Assembly: GCA_964416175.1 (NCBI GenBank)
Contig: CAYQDF010000001.1
Coordinates: 1-64,000, forward strand
Length of the DNA: 64,000 nucleotides
Direction: 5' to 3'
DNA from: CAYQDF01 sp964416175
GTDB lineage: Bacteria > Chloroflexota > Anaerolineae > Anaerolineales > UBA4823
The notes under the pieces were generated by a model, which had not been told where the DNA came from, made no database searches, and worked only from the letters and a program-made list of their open reading frames with translations. The position numbers and the translations under genes were made by a program. Shown one piece after another: positions 50,855-60,228 of this stretch; the first letter of the stretch is position 1; each line of letters opens with the position of its first letter.

Positions 50855-53326
50855 GTGAGCACAATCGATACTGGAGGCGATCCACATCCGATCGAGGGAG
50901 AGCTGGGGGAGGCAGACCTCCCACACGCGATCGCGGGCGAGGAGGACCCGGGCGCTACCAAGCCAGACCGGGAAAATAACCTCCGCAGTAAGGCCGAAGA
51001 AACCCCCGGCGAACTTCATCTGCAAGAAAAACTGTCTTCCAGGGTGCACATCACGCTGGAGGTGAGCGAGGGGACACACGTCAGGATCACCGTCGAATCG
51101 CCGGCAGGCTCCACCCCTGCCCCTTCCCATTATCCGGAGGAAAATAAGGAGGGAGGATCGCCCTCAGCTCGCGTGACCGTAGAAAACCTCGGCGCCGGTG
51201 GGGAACCAGTCATCACCTTTGAGCCAGGCGGGGGACCGGGCCGCGTGGGAACCGTGTATGGAACGCGAGCCGCTGCCGGCCTGCCTCTCGGCAGCCGGTT
51301 GGGAGCGGCGGTCAGGAGCTGGCCCTACTCCCTCGAAGTGACCCTGTTCGTCCTGTCGCTGGTCATCTACCTGGCAACGCGCCTGATCGGGCTGGCCGAA
51401 TTTCCGATCTATTTCTTCACCGACGAAGCCGTCCAGACTTTAGCCGCAGCCGACCTGGTCCGAGATAACTTCCGGAATGAAGAAGGAATCCTGCTCCCGA
51501 CCTACTTCAAGAACGGGCCGTATTACAACCTCAGCACCAGCGTTTACGTGCAGGTCCTGCCGTACCTCTTCTTTGGAAAGTCGGTCTTCGTCACCCGGGC
51601 AACGTCCGTCCTGATCAGCCTGCTGGCGGCGGCGGCCGTCGGTTTAATCCTCCGGGATATCTTCAAAGCCCCTTACTGGTGGGCGGGGACGCTGCTGCTT
51701 TCGATAGCGCCGGCCTGGTTCCTGCACTCGCGCACCGCGTTCGAGACAGTGATCTTCGTCTCTTTTTACGCTGCTTTCTTATACGCCTACCTGCTCTACC
51801 GGTGCAAGGACCCGCGCTCGTTGTACCTCGCCGTACTCCTGGCGGCCCTGGCGTTCTATTCTTACAGCCCCGGGCAGTTCGTCGTGGGGCTGACCGCTCT
51901 CCTGCTGCTGGCCTCGGACTGGCGCTATCACTGGCAGAACCGGCGATTGGTCCTGCGCGGCCTTGGATTACTGGTCCTGCTCGCGCTGCCGTACCTGCGC
52001 TTCCGCCTGAGTCATCCCGTGGCGATCTTCGACCACCTGCGCACGTTGGGTTCATACTGGGTGCAGCCGCTGCCCTTGAGCGAGAAGCTGGCCCGCTACG
52101 GGTCGGAATATTTGTACGGCTTGAGCCCAGGGTACTGGTTCATTCCAAACGAGCGCGACCTGCCGCGCCACCTGATGAAAGGCTATGGCCACCTGCTGCG
52201 CCCCACGCTGCCCTTCGCCGCCGTGGGCCTGATCCTGGCATTAAGAGCCCTCCGCTCCCCAGCGCACCGGGCCGTCCTGATCGCTCTTTTGGCCGCGCCG
52301 GCCGGCAGCGCCCTGGTGCAGGTCGGCGTCACCCGCGCCCTCTCTTACGTCGTCCCGGCCACATTGCTCATCGCGCTGGGGATCTCCTGGGCGCTGGGCT
52401 GGCTCGAGTCGAAAAAACTCCCTCACCGGGCAGCCGCTTTGGGGTTGTTTGCCCTGCTCGCCCTGGCGAACCTTGCGATGTTCCGCGATTCGCTCGCCAG
52501 AGGTCCCACCTGGTACCAGGACTACGGCCTGGGGGGCATGCAGTATGGGGCGCGCCAGCTGTTCCCTTACATCCAGGAGTACCTCGCTTCAAATCCAGGG
52601 ACTACGATGATTGTATCCCCCACCTGGGCCAACGGGACCGACATGGTGGCGCGTTTCTTCCTGGGCGATCCGTTCCCGATCCAGATGGGGAGCATCGACG
52701 GGCACCTCTTCCAGAAGCTGCCGCTGGACGAGAACACCCTGTTCGTAATGACCCCGGAGGAATACCAGAAGACCCTGGAAAGCGGAAAATTCACCGATAT
52801 CCGCGTGGAGGACACCCTGCCCTATCCCAACGGGAAACCGGGTTTCTACTTCGTCCGCCTGGCTTACGTCGGAAACATCGACCAGATTCTGGACGCTGAA
52901 CGGGAAGAGCGGCGGCAGCTTCGAACAGCGGAGGTGGTGATCGATGGGCAGGTGGTGCAGGTGCGGCATTCCCTGCTCGACATGGGAGAGGCTCAGCACA
53001 TGTTCGACGGAGACCCCGAAACGCTTGGCCGTACCCTGGAAGCCAACCCGGCGATCGTCGAGCTGATCTTTCCTGGTCCACGGGAAATCAGCAAGATCAG
53101 CCTGAACATCGGCAGCACCCAGGCCGAGCTCCGGGCCTGGATTTATGCCACGGCCGGATCGGAGCCGGCAGAGATTGTCAGGACCCTCCAGGGAAGCATC
53201 GATAAGCCGGTCGTTACCCTGGACCTCGGCCAGGCTTACCTGGCGGAGATCCTGCGCCTGGAGGTCCGCGACACTCGCCAGGCGGAACCTGGCAATGTGC
53301 ACGTATGGGAGATCGAGTTGGATTAG
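50855..53326 (+). CDS. GT39-like membrane glycosyltransferase with C-terminal sandwich domain
   Basis: The 823-residue protein starts at GTG 50855. It has a hydrophilic N-terminal region of about 165 residues, at least ten transmembrane helices (about 165-555) and a C-terminal soluble part (600-823). FYF-TDEAVQTLAAADLVRDNF near residue 190 has the acidic pair expected in the first loop of PMT/ArnT-like GT-C transferases. The segment from AQHMFDGDPETLGRTLE to HVWEIELD resembles an F5/8-type C (discoidin) beta sandwich, which would bind carbohydrate outside. Its donor and acceptor are unknown. Confidence 0.72.
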   Translation: MSTIDTGGDPHPIEGELGEADLPHAIAGEEDPGATKPDRENNLRSKAEETPGELHLQEKLSSRVHITLEVSEGTHVRITVESPAGSTPAPSHYPEENKEGGSPSARVTVENLGAGGEPVITFEPGGGPGRVGTVYGTRAAAGLPLGSRLGAAVRSWPYSLEVTLFVLSLVIYLATRLIGLAEFPIYFFTDEAVQTLAAADLVRDNFRNEEGILLPTYFKNGPYYNLSTSVYVQVLPYLFFGKSVFVTRATSVLISLLAAAAVGLILRDIFKAPYWWAGTLLLSIAPAWFLHSRTAFETVIFVSFYAAFLYAYLLYRCKDPRSLYLAVLLAALAFYSYSPGQFVVGLTALLLLASDWRYHWQNRRLVLRGLGLLVLLALPYLRFRLSHPVAIFDHLRTLGSYWVQPLPLSEKLARYGSEYLYGLSPGYWFIPNERDLPRHLMKGYGHLLRPTLPFAAVGLILALRALRSPAHRAVLIALLAAPAGSALVQVGVTRALSYVVPATLLIALGISWALGWLESKKLPHRAAALGLFALLALANLAMFRDSLARGPTWYQDYGLGGMQYGARQLFPYIQEYLASNPGTTMIVSPTWANGTDMVARFFLGDPFPIQMGSIDGHLFQKLPLDENTLFVMTPEEYQKTLESGKFTDIRVEDTLPYPNGKPGFYFVRLAYVGNIDQILDAEREERRQLRTAEVVIDGQVVQVRHSLLDMGEAQHMFDGDPETLGRTLEANPAIVELIFPGPREISKISLNIGSTQAELRAWIYATAGSEPAEIVRTLQGSIDKPVVTLDLGQAYLAEILRLEVRDTRQAEPGNVHVWEIELD

Positions 53327-53394
53327 GAGGAAGACCGGGGATGCGGGATGGGATCGATTTTCGGGACCGGATGCGCGGCAGATAAGGAAGGCGG

Positions 53395-54453
53395 ATGAAA
53401 GCGGTTTTCTTCCAGACCCACGGCGGGCTGGAAGTGCTGGAATATGCGGATCTCCCCACGCCTGAACCGGGGCCGGGGGAAGTCCTGGTCCGCCTGAAGG
53501 CTGCCGCCCTCAATCGCTTGGACCTCTGGGTCCGCCAGGGCTGGCCCGGGATCAGGCTGGAATACCCGCACATCCCCGGGGCGGACGGCGCGGGCGAAGT
53601 GGCCGCCCTGGGAGAGAACGCAGACTCGGTCCACCGCCCCGGAGAATCCCGGAGCTGGGCGGTCGGGGACCGCGTCGTGATCAATTCCAACCTGAGTTGT
53701 GGGGAGTGCGAGTACTGCCTGAGCGGGATGGACAACCGCTGCCGGAGCTGGGGGCTGCTCGGAGAGACCCGGCGCGGCACGTACGCCCAGTACGTGGCTC
53801 TGCCGGTGCGCAACCTGTACCCCCTTCCCGACGGCTTCGACGAACGTTCGGCAGCCGCCGCTGCCCTGGTCTTCCACACCGCCTGGCACTCGTTGATCAC
53901 ACGCGGCAGCCTCAAAGCGGGGGAGAGCGTGCTGGTCGTCGGCGCCTCGGGCGGGGTTAATACCGCCTGCATCCAGGTGGCAAAGTACGCCGGGGCGACC
54001 GTGCTGGTCGTCGGATCGAACACCGCCAAGCTGGCTCAGGCTGGCATGCTGGGTGCCGATCACCTGATCGACCGCTCCCGGGAGGAGGACTGGTCAAAAA
54101 CAGTCTACCAGCTGACCGGAAAGCGGGGCGTCGATGTGGTCGTGGACAACGTCGGGATCACCTTCCCGATGAGCTTCCGGGCGGCTGCCAGGGGCGGGCG
54201 GATCCTGACCGTGGGCAACACAGGCGGGGCGAAAGTCGAGATCGACAACCGCTATATCTTCCACAAACACCTGGCGCTGATCGGCTCCACCATGGGGACA
54301 TGGAAGGACTTCAAGACCGTCATGGACCTGGTCTTCGCCGGGCAGCTGAAGCCCGTCCTGGACCGGGACTATCCGCTTTCCGCAGCAGCCGCTGCCCAGG
54401 AGAGGCTGGAGCGCGGAGAACATTTCGGTAAGATCACGCTGACGATCGATTGA
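53395..54453 (+). CDS. Zinc-type alcohol dehydrogenase/quinone oxidoreductase
   Basis: The 352-residue MDR protein has GroES-like and Rossmann domains. CGECEYC and a later Cys (CxxCxxC..C near residue 103) make the structural zinc lobe. At the usual first catalytic zinc position (Cys in GICGTD) the sequence is AAALNRLDL, so the catalytic zinc is probably missing, as in quinone oxidoreductases. The nucleotide fold is VLVVGASGGVNTACIQVAKYAGATV near residue 180. It could reduce enoyl or quinone substrates with NADPH. The structural-zinc-only pattern is notable. Confidence 0.88.
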   Translation: MKAVFFQTHGGLEVLEYADLPTPEPGPGEVLVRLKAAALNRLDLWVRQGWPGIRLEYPHIPGADGAGEVAALGENADSVHRPGESRSWAVGDRVVINSNLSCGECEYCLSGMDNRCRSWGLLGETRRGTYAQYVALPVRNLYPLPDGFDERSAAAAALVFHTAWHSLITRGSLKAGESVLVVGASGGVNTACIQVAKYAGATVLVVGSNTAKLAQAGMLGADHLIDRSREEDWSKTVYQLTGKRGVDVVVDNVGITFPMSFRAAARGGRILTVGNTGGAKVEIDNRYIFHKHLALIGSTMGTWKDFKTVMDLVFAGQLKPVLDRDYPLSAAAAAQERLERGEHFGKITLTID

Positions 54454-54488
54454 CCTGAATGGAAGCAGGCCTCACCTGAGCCCTCGCC

Positions 54489-54917
54489 ATGAAAACCAGG
54501 CGCAAACGGCCCTTGCTCGTAACGTCCCTCTCCCTGGCGGTGTTAAGCATAACGACCATCCACCTGGTGAGATTCGTTCAGGCCCTCACTGCGTGGGATT
54601 TTTTATCCAGCCTCCCGGGGATATCACCAGGCTATCTGGCTGCCACCGGTCTCGCCGGTGCGCTGGCGGGGTTGTCCCTGTTTTGGGGCCTGTGGCAAGG
54701 CCGCCGGTGGGCGCCCGCCGCAGCCCGATCCCTGGCGACCCTGTACACCATTTACTGGTGGCTGGAAGAACTGCTGACGGCAAAGTCCACTGAAAGCCTC
54801 GTGAACTGGCCTTTCAATGCGTTCTTATCAGCCTTCCTGTTATTACTGTTTTTCTTGCCAACTTTTTTGCCCGGAGTAAAAGCCTATTTTGGAGCGCCGA
54901 ATGAGCGATCAGAATAA
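54489..54917 (+). CDS. Small membrane protein, unknown
   Basis: The 142-residue protein has about four hydrophobic segments (residues 10-28, 35-75 and 110-130 among them) and a basic N-terminus MKTRRKR. I recognise no family. Its last 17 bases overlap the carboxyltransferase gene, so the two are coupled. It may be unrelated to that enzyme. Confidence 0.6.
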   Translation: MKTRRKRPLLVTSLSLAVLSITTIHLVRFVQALTAWDFLSSLPGISPGYLAATGLAGALAGLSLFWGLWQGRRWAPAAARSLATLYTIYWWLEELLTAKSTESLVNWPFNAFLSAFLLLLFFLPTFLPGVKAYFGAPNERSE

Positions 54918-56451
54918 GATCAAGGAATTACGGGAAATGAAAGCCAGGAGCCGCATGGGCGGGGGAGAGGAGCGCATCGCCGCGCAGCACGCCCGCGGCC
55001 GCCTGACTGCCCGCGAACGGATCGACCTGCTGGTGGACAAGGGATCCTTCCGCGAAATTGACGCCTTCGTCGTCCACCGCACGAGCGACTTCGGACTCGA
55101 CCAGCAGAAATACCTCGCCGACAGTGTGGTCACCGGCTGGGGGACGATCGATACCCGGCTGGTCTACGTCTTCTCGCAGGACTTCACCGTTTTCGGCGGA
55201 AGCCTGGGTGAGGTGCACGCGGAAAAGGTGTGCAAACTGATGGACATGGCGATGAAAAACGGCGCCCCGATCATCGGCCTGAACGATTCGGGGGGCGCCC
55301 GCATCCAGGAAGGGGTCGTCTCCCTGGGGGGTTATGCCGACATCTTCCTGCGGAATACCCTGGCCTCCGGTGTCATCCCGCAGATCAGCGCCATCATGGG
55401 TCCCTGTGCAGGCGGGGCGGTGTATTCCCCCGCTCTGACGGACTTCATCTTCATGGTGCGCAATTCTTCGTACATGTTCGTCACCGGACCGGAGGTCGTT
55501 AAAACTGTCACCCATGAGGAAGTGACCTTCGAGGAGCTGGGCGGCGCCGGGGTGCACTCCGAAGTCTCCGGCGTGTGCCACGTCGCCACGGATACCGAAG
55601 CAGATGCGCTTTACCTGATCCGCAAGCTGCTCTCTTATCTGCCGCAAAACAACATGGAGGACCCCCCCTTCATATCGCCGACCGACGACCCGCTGCGCAT
55701 GGACAGCAGGCTGGATACGCTGATCCCGGGGGATCCGAGCAAGCCTTACAACATCAAAGACGCCATCCACATGATAGTGGACGACGGGCAGTTCTTCGAG
55801 ATCCACGAGAATTACGCGCAAAATATCGTCGTTGGTTTCGCCCGCCTGGGAGGGCACAGCGTGGGGATAGTCGCCAACCAGCCGGCGGTGCTCGCCGGGG
55901 TGCTGGACATCAATTCTTCCGATAAAGCAGCCCGCTTCGTCCGCTTCTGCGACGCGTTCAACATCCCCATCATCACCTTCGTCGACGTGCCCGGCTTTCT
56001 GCCCGGCACCGGCCAGGAACACGGGGGCATTATCCGTCACGGCGCAAAGCTGCTCTACGCCTACTGCGAGGCCACCGTTCCTAAACTGACCGTGGTGACG
56101 CGCAAAGCTTACGGCGGGGCTTACGACGTGATGAGCAGCAAGCATATCCGCGGCGACGTCAACCTGGCCTGGCCCACGGCGGAGATCGCCGTGATGGGCC
56201 CTGAAGGGGCTGTCAATATCATCTTCCGCAGAGAGCTGGCCCAGGCCGAAGACCCGGACCGGCGCAAGGCGGAACTGGTCGCCGAGTACCGGGCGAAGTT
56301 CGCCAACCCGTACATCGCTGCCTCGCGCGGCTACATCGACGACGTGATCGAACCGCGGGAGACGCGCCCGCGCCTGATCAATGCGATGGAAATGCTCGCC
56401 AACAAGCGGGACGCCAACCCGGCCAAAAAGCACGGGTGCATTCCGCTTTGA
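54901..56451 (+). CDS. Acyl-CoA carboxylase, carboxyltransferase subunit (propionyl-CoA type)
   Basis: The 516-residue protein is a PccB/MmdA carboxyltransferase with two crotonase-like halves. Motifs are HARGRLTARERIDLL at residue 35, GGARIQEGV, GPCAGGAVYSPALTDF near residue 167, and in the second half PGFLPGTGQEHGGIIRHGAKLLYAY and ARKAYGGAYDVM. It moves carboxyl from biotin to propionyl-CoA or acetyl-CoA. The start at 54901 is six bases after GGAG. Biotin carboxylase and biotin-carrier genes are 990 and 2500 bases downstream. Confidence 0.95.
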   Translation: MSDQNKIKELREMKARSRMGGGEERIAAQHARGRLTARERIDLLVDKGSFREIDAFVVHRTSDFGLDQQKYLADSVVTGWGTIDTRLVYVFSQDFTVFGGSLGEVHAEKVCKLMDMAMKNGAPIIGLNDSGGARIQEGVVSLGGYADIFLRNTLASGVIPQISAIMGPCAGGAVYSPALTDFIFMVRNSSYMFVTGPEVVKTVTHEEVTFEELGGAGVHSEVSGVCHVATDTEADALYLIRKLLSYLPQNNMEDPPFISPTDDPLRMDSRLDTLIPGDPSKPYNIKDAIHMIVDDGQFFEIHENYAQNIVVGFARLGGHSVGIVANQPAVLAGVLDINSSDKAARFVRFCDAFNIPIITFVDVPGFLPGTGQEHGGIIRHGAKLLYAYCEATVPKLTVVTRKAYGGAYDVMSSKHIRGDVNLAWPTAEIAVMGPEGAVNIIFRRELAQAEDPDRRKAELVAEYRAKFANPYIAASRGYIDDVIEPRETRPRLINAMEMLANKRDANPAKKHGCIPL

Positions 56452-56463
56452 TCAGCGAGGACC

Positions 56464-56500
56464 TCTCGACACTTCGACCCCTTCGACAAGCTAAGGGATC
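56464..56500. repeat. Degenerate TTCGAC-rich element
   Basis: ACTTCGACCCCTTCGAC followed by AAGCTAAGGG recalls the REP-like unit at 34580-34640 and other Chloroflexota repeats. It lies in the gap after the carboxyltransferase gene. Confidence 0.35.
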
Positions 56501-56564
56501 AAATCGGTGCTCGGGGCAGGCTTCCGACGAAAAACGGAAAACGAAGGATGAACGAATAATTCGA

Positions 56565-57359
56565 ATGAGAAGAACGCTGGCGATCAACGGTCACCGGATA
56601 TTCGTGGCGGCTGAAGGTCCGATCGATGGGCCGCCAGTCGTGCTGCTGCACCACGGCCTGGGCGCAGTGCGCTCGTGGCGGGAACAGGTCCCATTTCTGG
56701 CGGGCGCCGGCTTCCGGGTGATCGCTTACGATCGGTGGGGGCACGGCAGATCGGATGCCCGCGCGGCATACGCGATGCCGCGCTTCGAACCAGACTTGCG
56801 CGACCTGGATGCGCTCCTGGCAAAGCTCGGCATCGAGCAGCCGGCGCTGGTCGGGCACTCCGATGGCGGTAAGATCGCCATGTATTACGCGGCGGCCAAT
56901 CCGGGCCGAGTGACTTGCCTGGCGATTGTGTCAGCGCATATTTACGTCAAGCCGGAAATGGCGCCAGGGATACATGCCGTCCGGAAGGACTTCGAAAGCT
57001 CCACCCGATTCCAGATGAAAATGCGGCGGGTGCACGGCGACAAGGCGGAGTCCCTGTTCTGGGGCTGGTACCAGGGCTGGACCGCGCCGGAGGTCCTCGA
57101 ATGGGACCTCCGCCCGGCAATTAAACACATCACCTGCCCGACCCTGGTAGTGCAGGGGCTGGAGGACGAACACATCCGCCCGGCCCAGGCGCGAGAGCTC
57201 GCCGCCTCCCTCCCGAACGCTTCGCTGTTTCTGCTGCCAGGGGCAGGTCACATGCTGCCCCTGGATTTCCCCGAGGTTTTCAATCCAATCCTGTTAGAAT
57301 TCCTGGAAAAGAATCACGCAGGGCTGCGCCAGAAACGTGCGGTGCAAGACGCAGCCTGA
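56565..57359 (+). CDS. Alpha/beta hydrolase between carboxylase subunit genes
   Basis: The 264-residue hydrolase has oxyanion loop VVLLHHGLGAVRSWREQVPFL, nucleophile elbow GHSDGG (Ser95 region), Asp in VVQGLEDEHIRPAQ and His in LLPGAGHMLPLDFPE. The start is the ATG at 56565; a longer frame would run through a REP-like stretch at 56464-56500. It separates the carboxyltransferase gene from the biotin carboxylase gene. The substrate is unknown. Confidence 0.88.
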   Translation: MRRTLAINGHRIFVAAEGPIDGPPVVLLHHGLGAVRSWREQVPFLAGAGFRVIAYDRWGHGRSDARAAYAMPRFEPDLRDLDALLAKLGIEQPALVGHSDGGKIAMYYAAANPGRVTCLAIVSAHIYVKPEMAPGIHAVRKDFESSTRFQMKMRRVHGDKAESLFWGWYQGWTAPEVLEWDLRPAIKHITCPTLVVQGLEDEHIRPAQARELAASLPNASLFLLPGAGHMLPLDFPEVFNPILLEFLEKNHAGLRQKRAVQDAA

Positions 57360-57440
57360 ACAGACGTCTCCGGGGATCAAGGTCTGCATTTTGCACATCA
57401 CGAAGGAAGTATGTTATTGAGATTAATTGGATTTTAGCCC

Positions 57441-58955
57441 ATGTTCAATAAAGTCCTGATCGCCAATCGTGGGGAGATCGCCGTGCGCATCATCCGCGCC
57501 TGCCGGGAGCTGGGCATGCTCACCGTGGCCGTATATTCCGAGGCTGACCGGGAAGCGCTGCACGTTCGCCTCGCCGACGAGGCTTACCTGATCGGGCCAC
57601 CGCCCTCGAGGGATTCCTACCTGCGGGCGGATAAGATCATCGCCATCGCCAAGAAGAGCCAAGCGGGCGCCATCCACCCCGGCTACGGCTTCCTGGCCGA
57701 GAACGCCGACTTCGCCCAGGCTGTCATTGACGAGGGCCTGGCGTTCATTGGTCCGAAACCCTCTTCGATCGCGGCTATGGGAGATAAGGAAGTGGCGCGC
57801 AACCGGGTCGCTGCCAGCGGCGTGCCCGTCGTCCCCGGCACCGAGGGTGAAGGAGCACTCCGGGATGAGGAGCTGCTCGCCGTGGCGCCCCGGATCGGCT
57901 TTCCGCTGCTGATCAAGGCCACGGCAGGGGGCGGAGGAAAAGGCATGCGCGAGGTGAACAGTCTGGAGGAGATGCCTGGCCTGCTGCAGGCTGCCCGCCG
58001 CGAGGCGGAAGCCTCCTTTGGGGATGGAAACGTCTACCTGGAGAAGGTGGTGGAAGGCGCCCGCCACATCGAGATCCAGGTCCTGGCCGATGCACACGGC
58101 AACGTGATCCATCTCGGCGAGCGCGAGTGCTCCCTGCAACGCCGCCACCAGAAACTGCTGGAAGAATCTCCCTCGCCGTTCATCGGGGATGACGAAGCGC
58201 TCCGGCAGGAGATCGGGGCCGTCGCGGTGCGCGCCACCCAGGCTGTCGATTACGTCAACGCCGGGACGATCGAGTTCCTGGTGGACAAGGACAAGAATTA
58301 CTATTTCCTTGAGATGAACACCCGCCTCCAGGTCGAGCACCCGGTGACGGAGATGGTCACCGGGCTGGATATCGTCAAGGAGCAGATCCGCATCGCCCGG
58401 GGGCGCCTGCTGCGCCACACCCAGGAGCGCATCACGATGACCGGCTGGGCGATCGAGTGCCGCATCAACGCTGAGGACCCCTACAACGGCTTCCTGCCCT
58501 CGACGGGGCGGATCACGCAGATGATCCTCCCCACCGGGCCCGGCGTGCGCGTCGATACTGGCGTGTACCCGGGATTCGAGATCTCCCCCTATTACGATTC
58601 GCTGATCTCGAAGCTGGTGGTGGGGGGAGAGACGCGCGGAGAGGCCATCCTGCGGATGCGCCGCGCCCTGGAGGAGTACAAGATCATCGGCATCCGCACC
58701 AACATCCCGTTCCACCAGCGGATGATGGAATCGACGCGCTTCCTCGGCGGCCAGTACGACACGCGCTTCGTGGAAGAACGCTTTTCGCTGGAAGCCGCCG
58801 AAGAGGGCAGGGAAGACTTATCGCAGATCGCTGCGATCCTGGCGACCCTGGTCGCCCATCAGCGGGCGCAGCGCGCCGCCCACATCATCCAGCGCAACGA
58901 GCGAGATACCAGCAACTGGAAGTGGGTCGGGCGCTGGGAGAGGATGCACCGATGA
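57441..58955 (+). CDS. accC: Biotin carboxylase subunit of acyl-CoA carboxylase
   Basis: The 504-residue ATP-grasp enzyme begins FNKVLIANRGEIAVRIIRACRELG. The glycine-rich loop is KATAGGGGKGMREV near residue 158, HIEIQVLADAHGNV and ECSLQRRHQKLLEE follow, and EMNTRLQVEHPVTEMVTG holds catalytic residues. It carboxylates biotin with bicarbonate and ATP. It is longer than E. coli AccC (449 aa) by a C-terminal tail of about 50 residues, as in propionyl/acyl-CoA carboxylase alpha subunits. The stop overlaps the biotin-carrier ATG by four bases. Confidence 0.96.
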   Translation: MFNKVLIANRGEIAVRIIRACRELGMLTVAVYSEADREALHVRLADEAYLIGPPPSRDSYLRADKIIAIAKKSQAGAIHPGYGFLAENADFAQAVIDEGLAFIGPKPSSIAAMGDKEVARNRVAASGVPVVPGTEGEGALRDEELLAVAPRIGFPLLIKATAGGGGKGMREVNSLEEMPGLLQAARREAEASFGDGNVYLEKVVEGARHIEIQVLADAHGNVIHLGERECSLQRRHQKLLEESPSPFIGDDEALRQEIGAVAVRATQAVDYVNAGTIEFLVDKDKNYYFLEMNTRLQVEHPVTEMVTGLDIVKEQIRIARGRLLRHTQERITMTGWAIECRINAEDPYNGFLPSTGRITQMILPTGPGVRVDTGVYPGFEISPYYDSLISKLVVGGETRGEAILRMRRALEEYKIIGIRTNIPFHQRMMESTRFLGGQYDTRFVEERFSLEAAEEGREDLSQIAAILATLVAHQRAQRAAHIIQRNERDTSNWKWVGRWERMHR

Positions 58956-59449
58956 AATACCTGGCTACCATCGGCGACCAGGATTACCTGATCGAGGTGA
59001 TCGACGAAGCGCACATCGTGGTGGACGGCGTGCCGTTCGAAGTGGACTTCGAGACGGTCAGCGAGGAGACCGTGTATTCTCTCCTGGTCAATCACCGATC
59101 CTACGAGGCGCTGGTCTATCCGGAGGAGGAAGGCTGGCAGGTCCTGCTGCACGGATCTCAATACCTGATCCAGGTCGAGGATGAACGGGAGCGCCGCCTG
59201 CGGGAATCCCTGGGCGGGGGACCGCCGGAGGACGTGGACTACCACCTCAAGGCGCCAATGCCGGGGTTGATCGTCGCCGTGCCGGTCAAAGAGGGCCAGG
59301 AGGTCTCCAAGGGAGATGTGCTCGTCATCCTGGAATCGATGAAAATGCAGAACGAGCTCAAGTCCCCGCGTCCCGGCCGGGTGGCCCGGCTGCGCATAAA
59401 ACCCGGCGACAGCGTGGAACAGCGGGAGACTCTGCTGAGTGTGGTGTGA
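58952..59449 (+). CDS. Biotin carboxyl carrier protein
   Basis: The 165-residue protein has an N-terminal region of about 90 residues resembling the BT-like domain of acyl-CoA carboxylases and a C-terminal biotinyl domain. The biotin-accepting Lys is in LESMKMQNEL (usual EAMKM) near residue 130. The ATG overlaps the accC stop by four bases. It carries CO2 between the biotin carboxylase and the carboxyltransferase encoded at 54901. Confidence 0.93.
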   Translation: MKYLATIGDQDYLIEVIDEAHIVVDGVPFEVDFETVSEETVYSLLVNHRSYEALVYPEEEGWQVLLHGSQYLIQVEDERERRLRESLGGGPPEDVDYHLKAPMPGLIVAVPVKEGQEVSKGDVLVILESMKMQNELKSPRPGRVARLRIKPGDSVEQRETLLSVV

Positions 59450-59458
59450 CGGTCAACC

Positions 59459-60076
59459 ATGAAGCGCGACGCCGGGCAGGAGCTGGAAGTTAAATTTTAT
59501 CTGACCGACCTGGAAGCATTCCGGAAACGAGTGGAGGCTCAGGGAGGGCGGCTCGTCCAGCCGCGGCTGCATGAGGTCAACCTGCGGTTTGACACGCCGG
59601 ACGGGGAACTGTCGCGCACCTTCCAGGTGCTCCGCCTCCGCCAGGATACCGCCGCCCGGCTCACGTACAAAGGTCCCGGCGAAACCACCGGTGGCGTGCG
59701 CGCCCGGCGTGAGATCGAGTTCACGGTCGGGGATTTCGAAGCTGCGCGCAGCTTCCTGGAAGCTCTGGGGTACCAAGTCAGGTTAATGTACGAAAAATAC
59801 CGCACCACCTACGAGCTGGAGGGGGTGTTGGTTACCCAGGACGAGATGCCTTATGGGAACTTTGCCGAGCTGGAGGGTCCTGACCCGGAGAGCATCCAGT
59901 CCCTGGCCCGCAAGCTGGGGATGGACTGGGAGGCCCGCATCCTGGAGAGCTACACCTTTCTGTTCGAACGGCTGCGGGAATCCTTGGGCTTCAGCTTCCG
60001 CGACCTGTCCTTCGAGAATTTCTCCGGTAAGGAAGTGACGCCTGCAGCGCTGGGAGTGCGGCCAGCCGATCGATAA
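59459..60076 (+). CDS. CYTH-domain protein (class IV adenylate cyclase/triphosphatase-like)
   Basis: The 205-residue protein has the CYTH tunnel signature ExExK (ELEVKF, residues 8-13), then LRFDT, LRLRQD and a YKGP segment, RARREIEF, YEKYRTTYE and FAELEGP. CYTH enzymes hydrolyse triphosphates such as thiamine triphosphate or make cAMP. A crp/fnr-type regulator lies at the window's right end, but no link is shown. It begins ten bases after the biotin-carrier gene. Confidence 0.88.
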   Translation: MKRDAGQELEVKFYLTDLEAFRKRVEAQGGRLVQPRLHEVNLRFDTPDGELSRTFQVLRLRQDTAARLTYKGPGETTGGVRARREIEFTVGDFEAARSFLEALGYQVRLMYEKYRTTYELEGVLVTQDEMPYGNFAELEGPDPESIQSLARKLGMDWEARILESYTFLFERLRESLGFSFRDLSFENFSGKEVTPAALGVRPADR

Positions 60077-60228
60077 TTTCACAGCATCCAGTCAGCATCT
60101 TGTATAATTCATCGCAGGCTCTGCGTATCGAGGAATGCTGCCTACTTTCTTTGGTAACCGACCAGGTTGCTAACGAACTGAAACGCCGCCTGGAGGAAGT
60201 TACTCCGATCGCTCAAATTTGTTAAAAT

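Noticed and set aside
54928..56433. 501-codon minus-strand open frame opposite the carboxyltransferase gene
   Set aside because: Antisense shadow produced by high GC at third codon positions; no domain seen.
57423..58715. 430-codon minus-strand open frame opposite accC
   Set aside because: Shadow of the biotin carboxylase gene; no start signal or motif.
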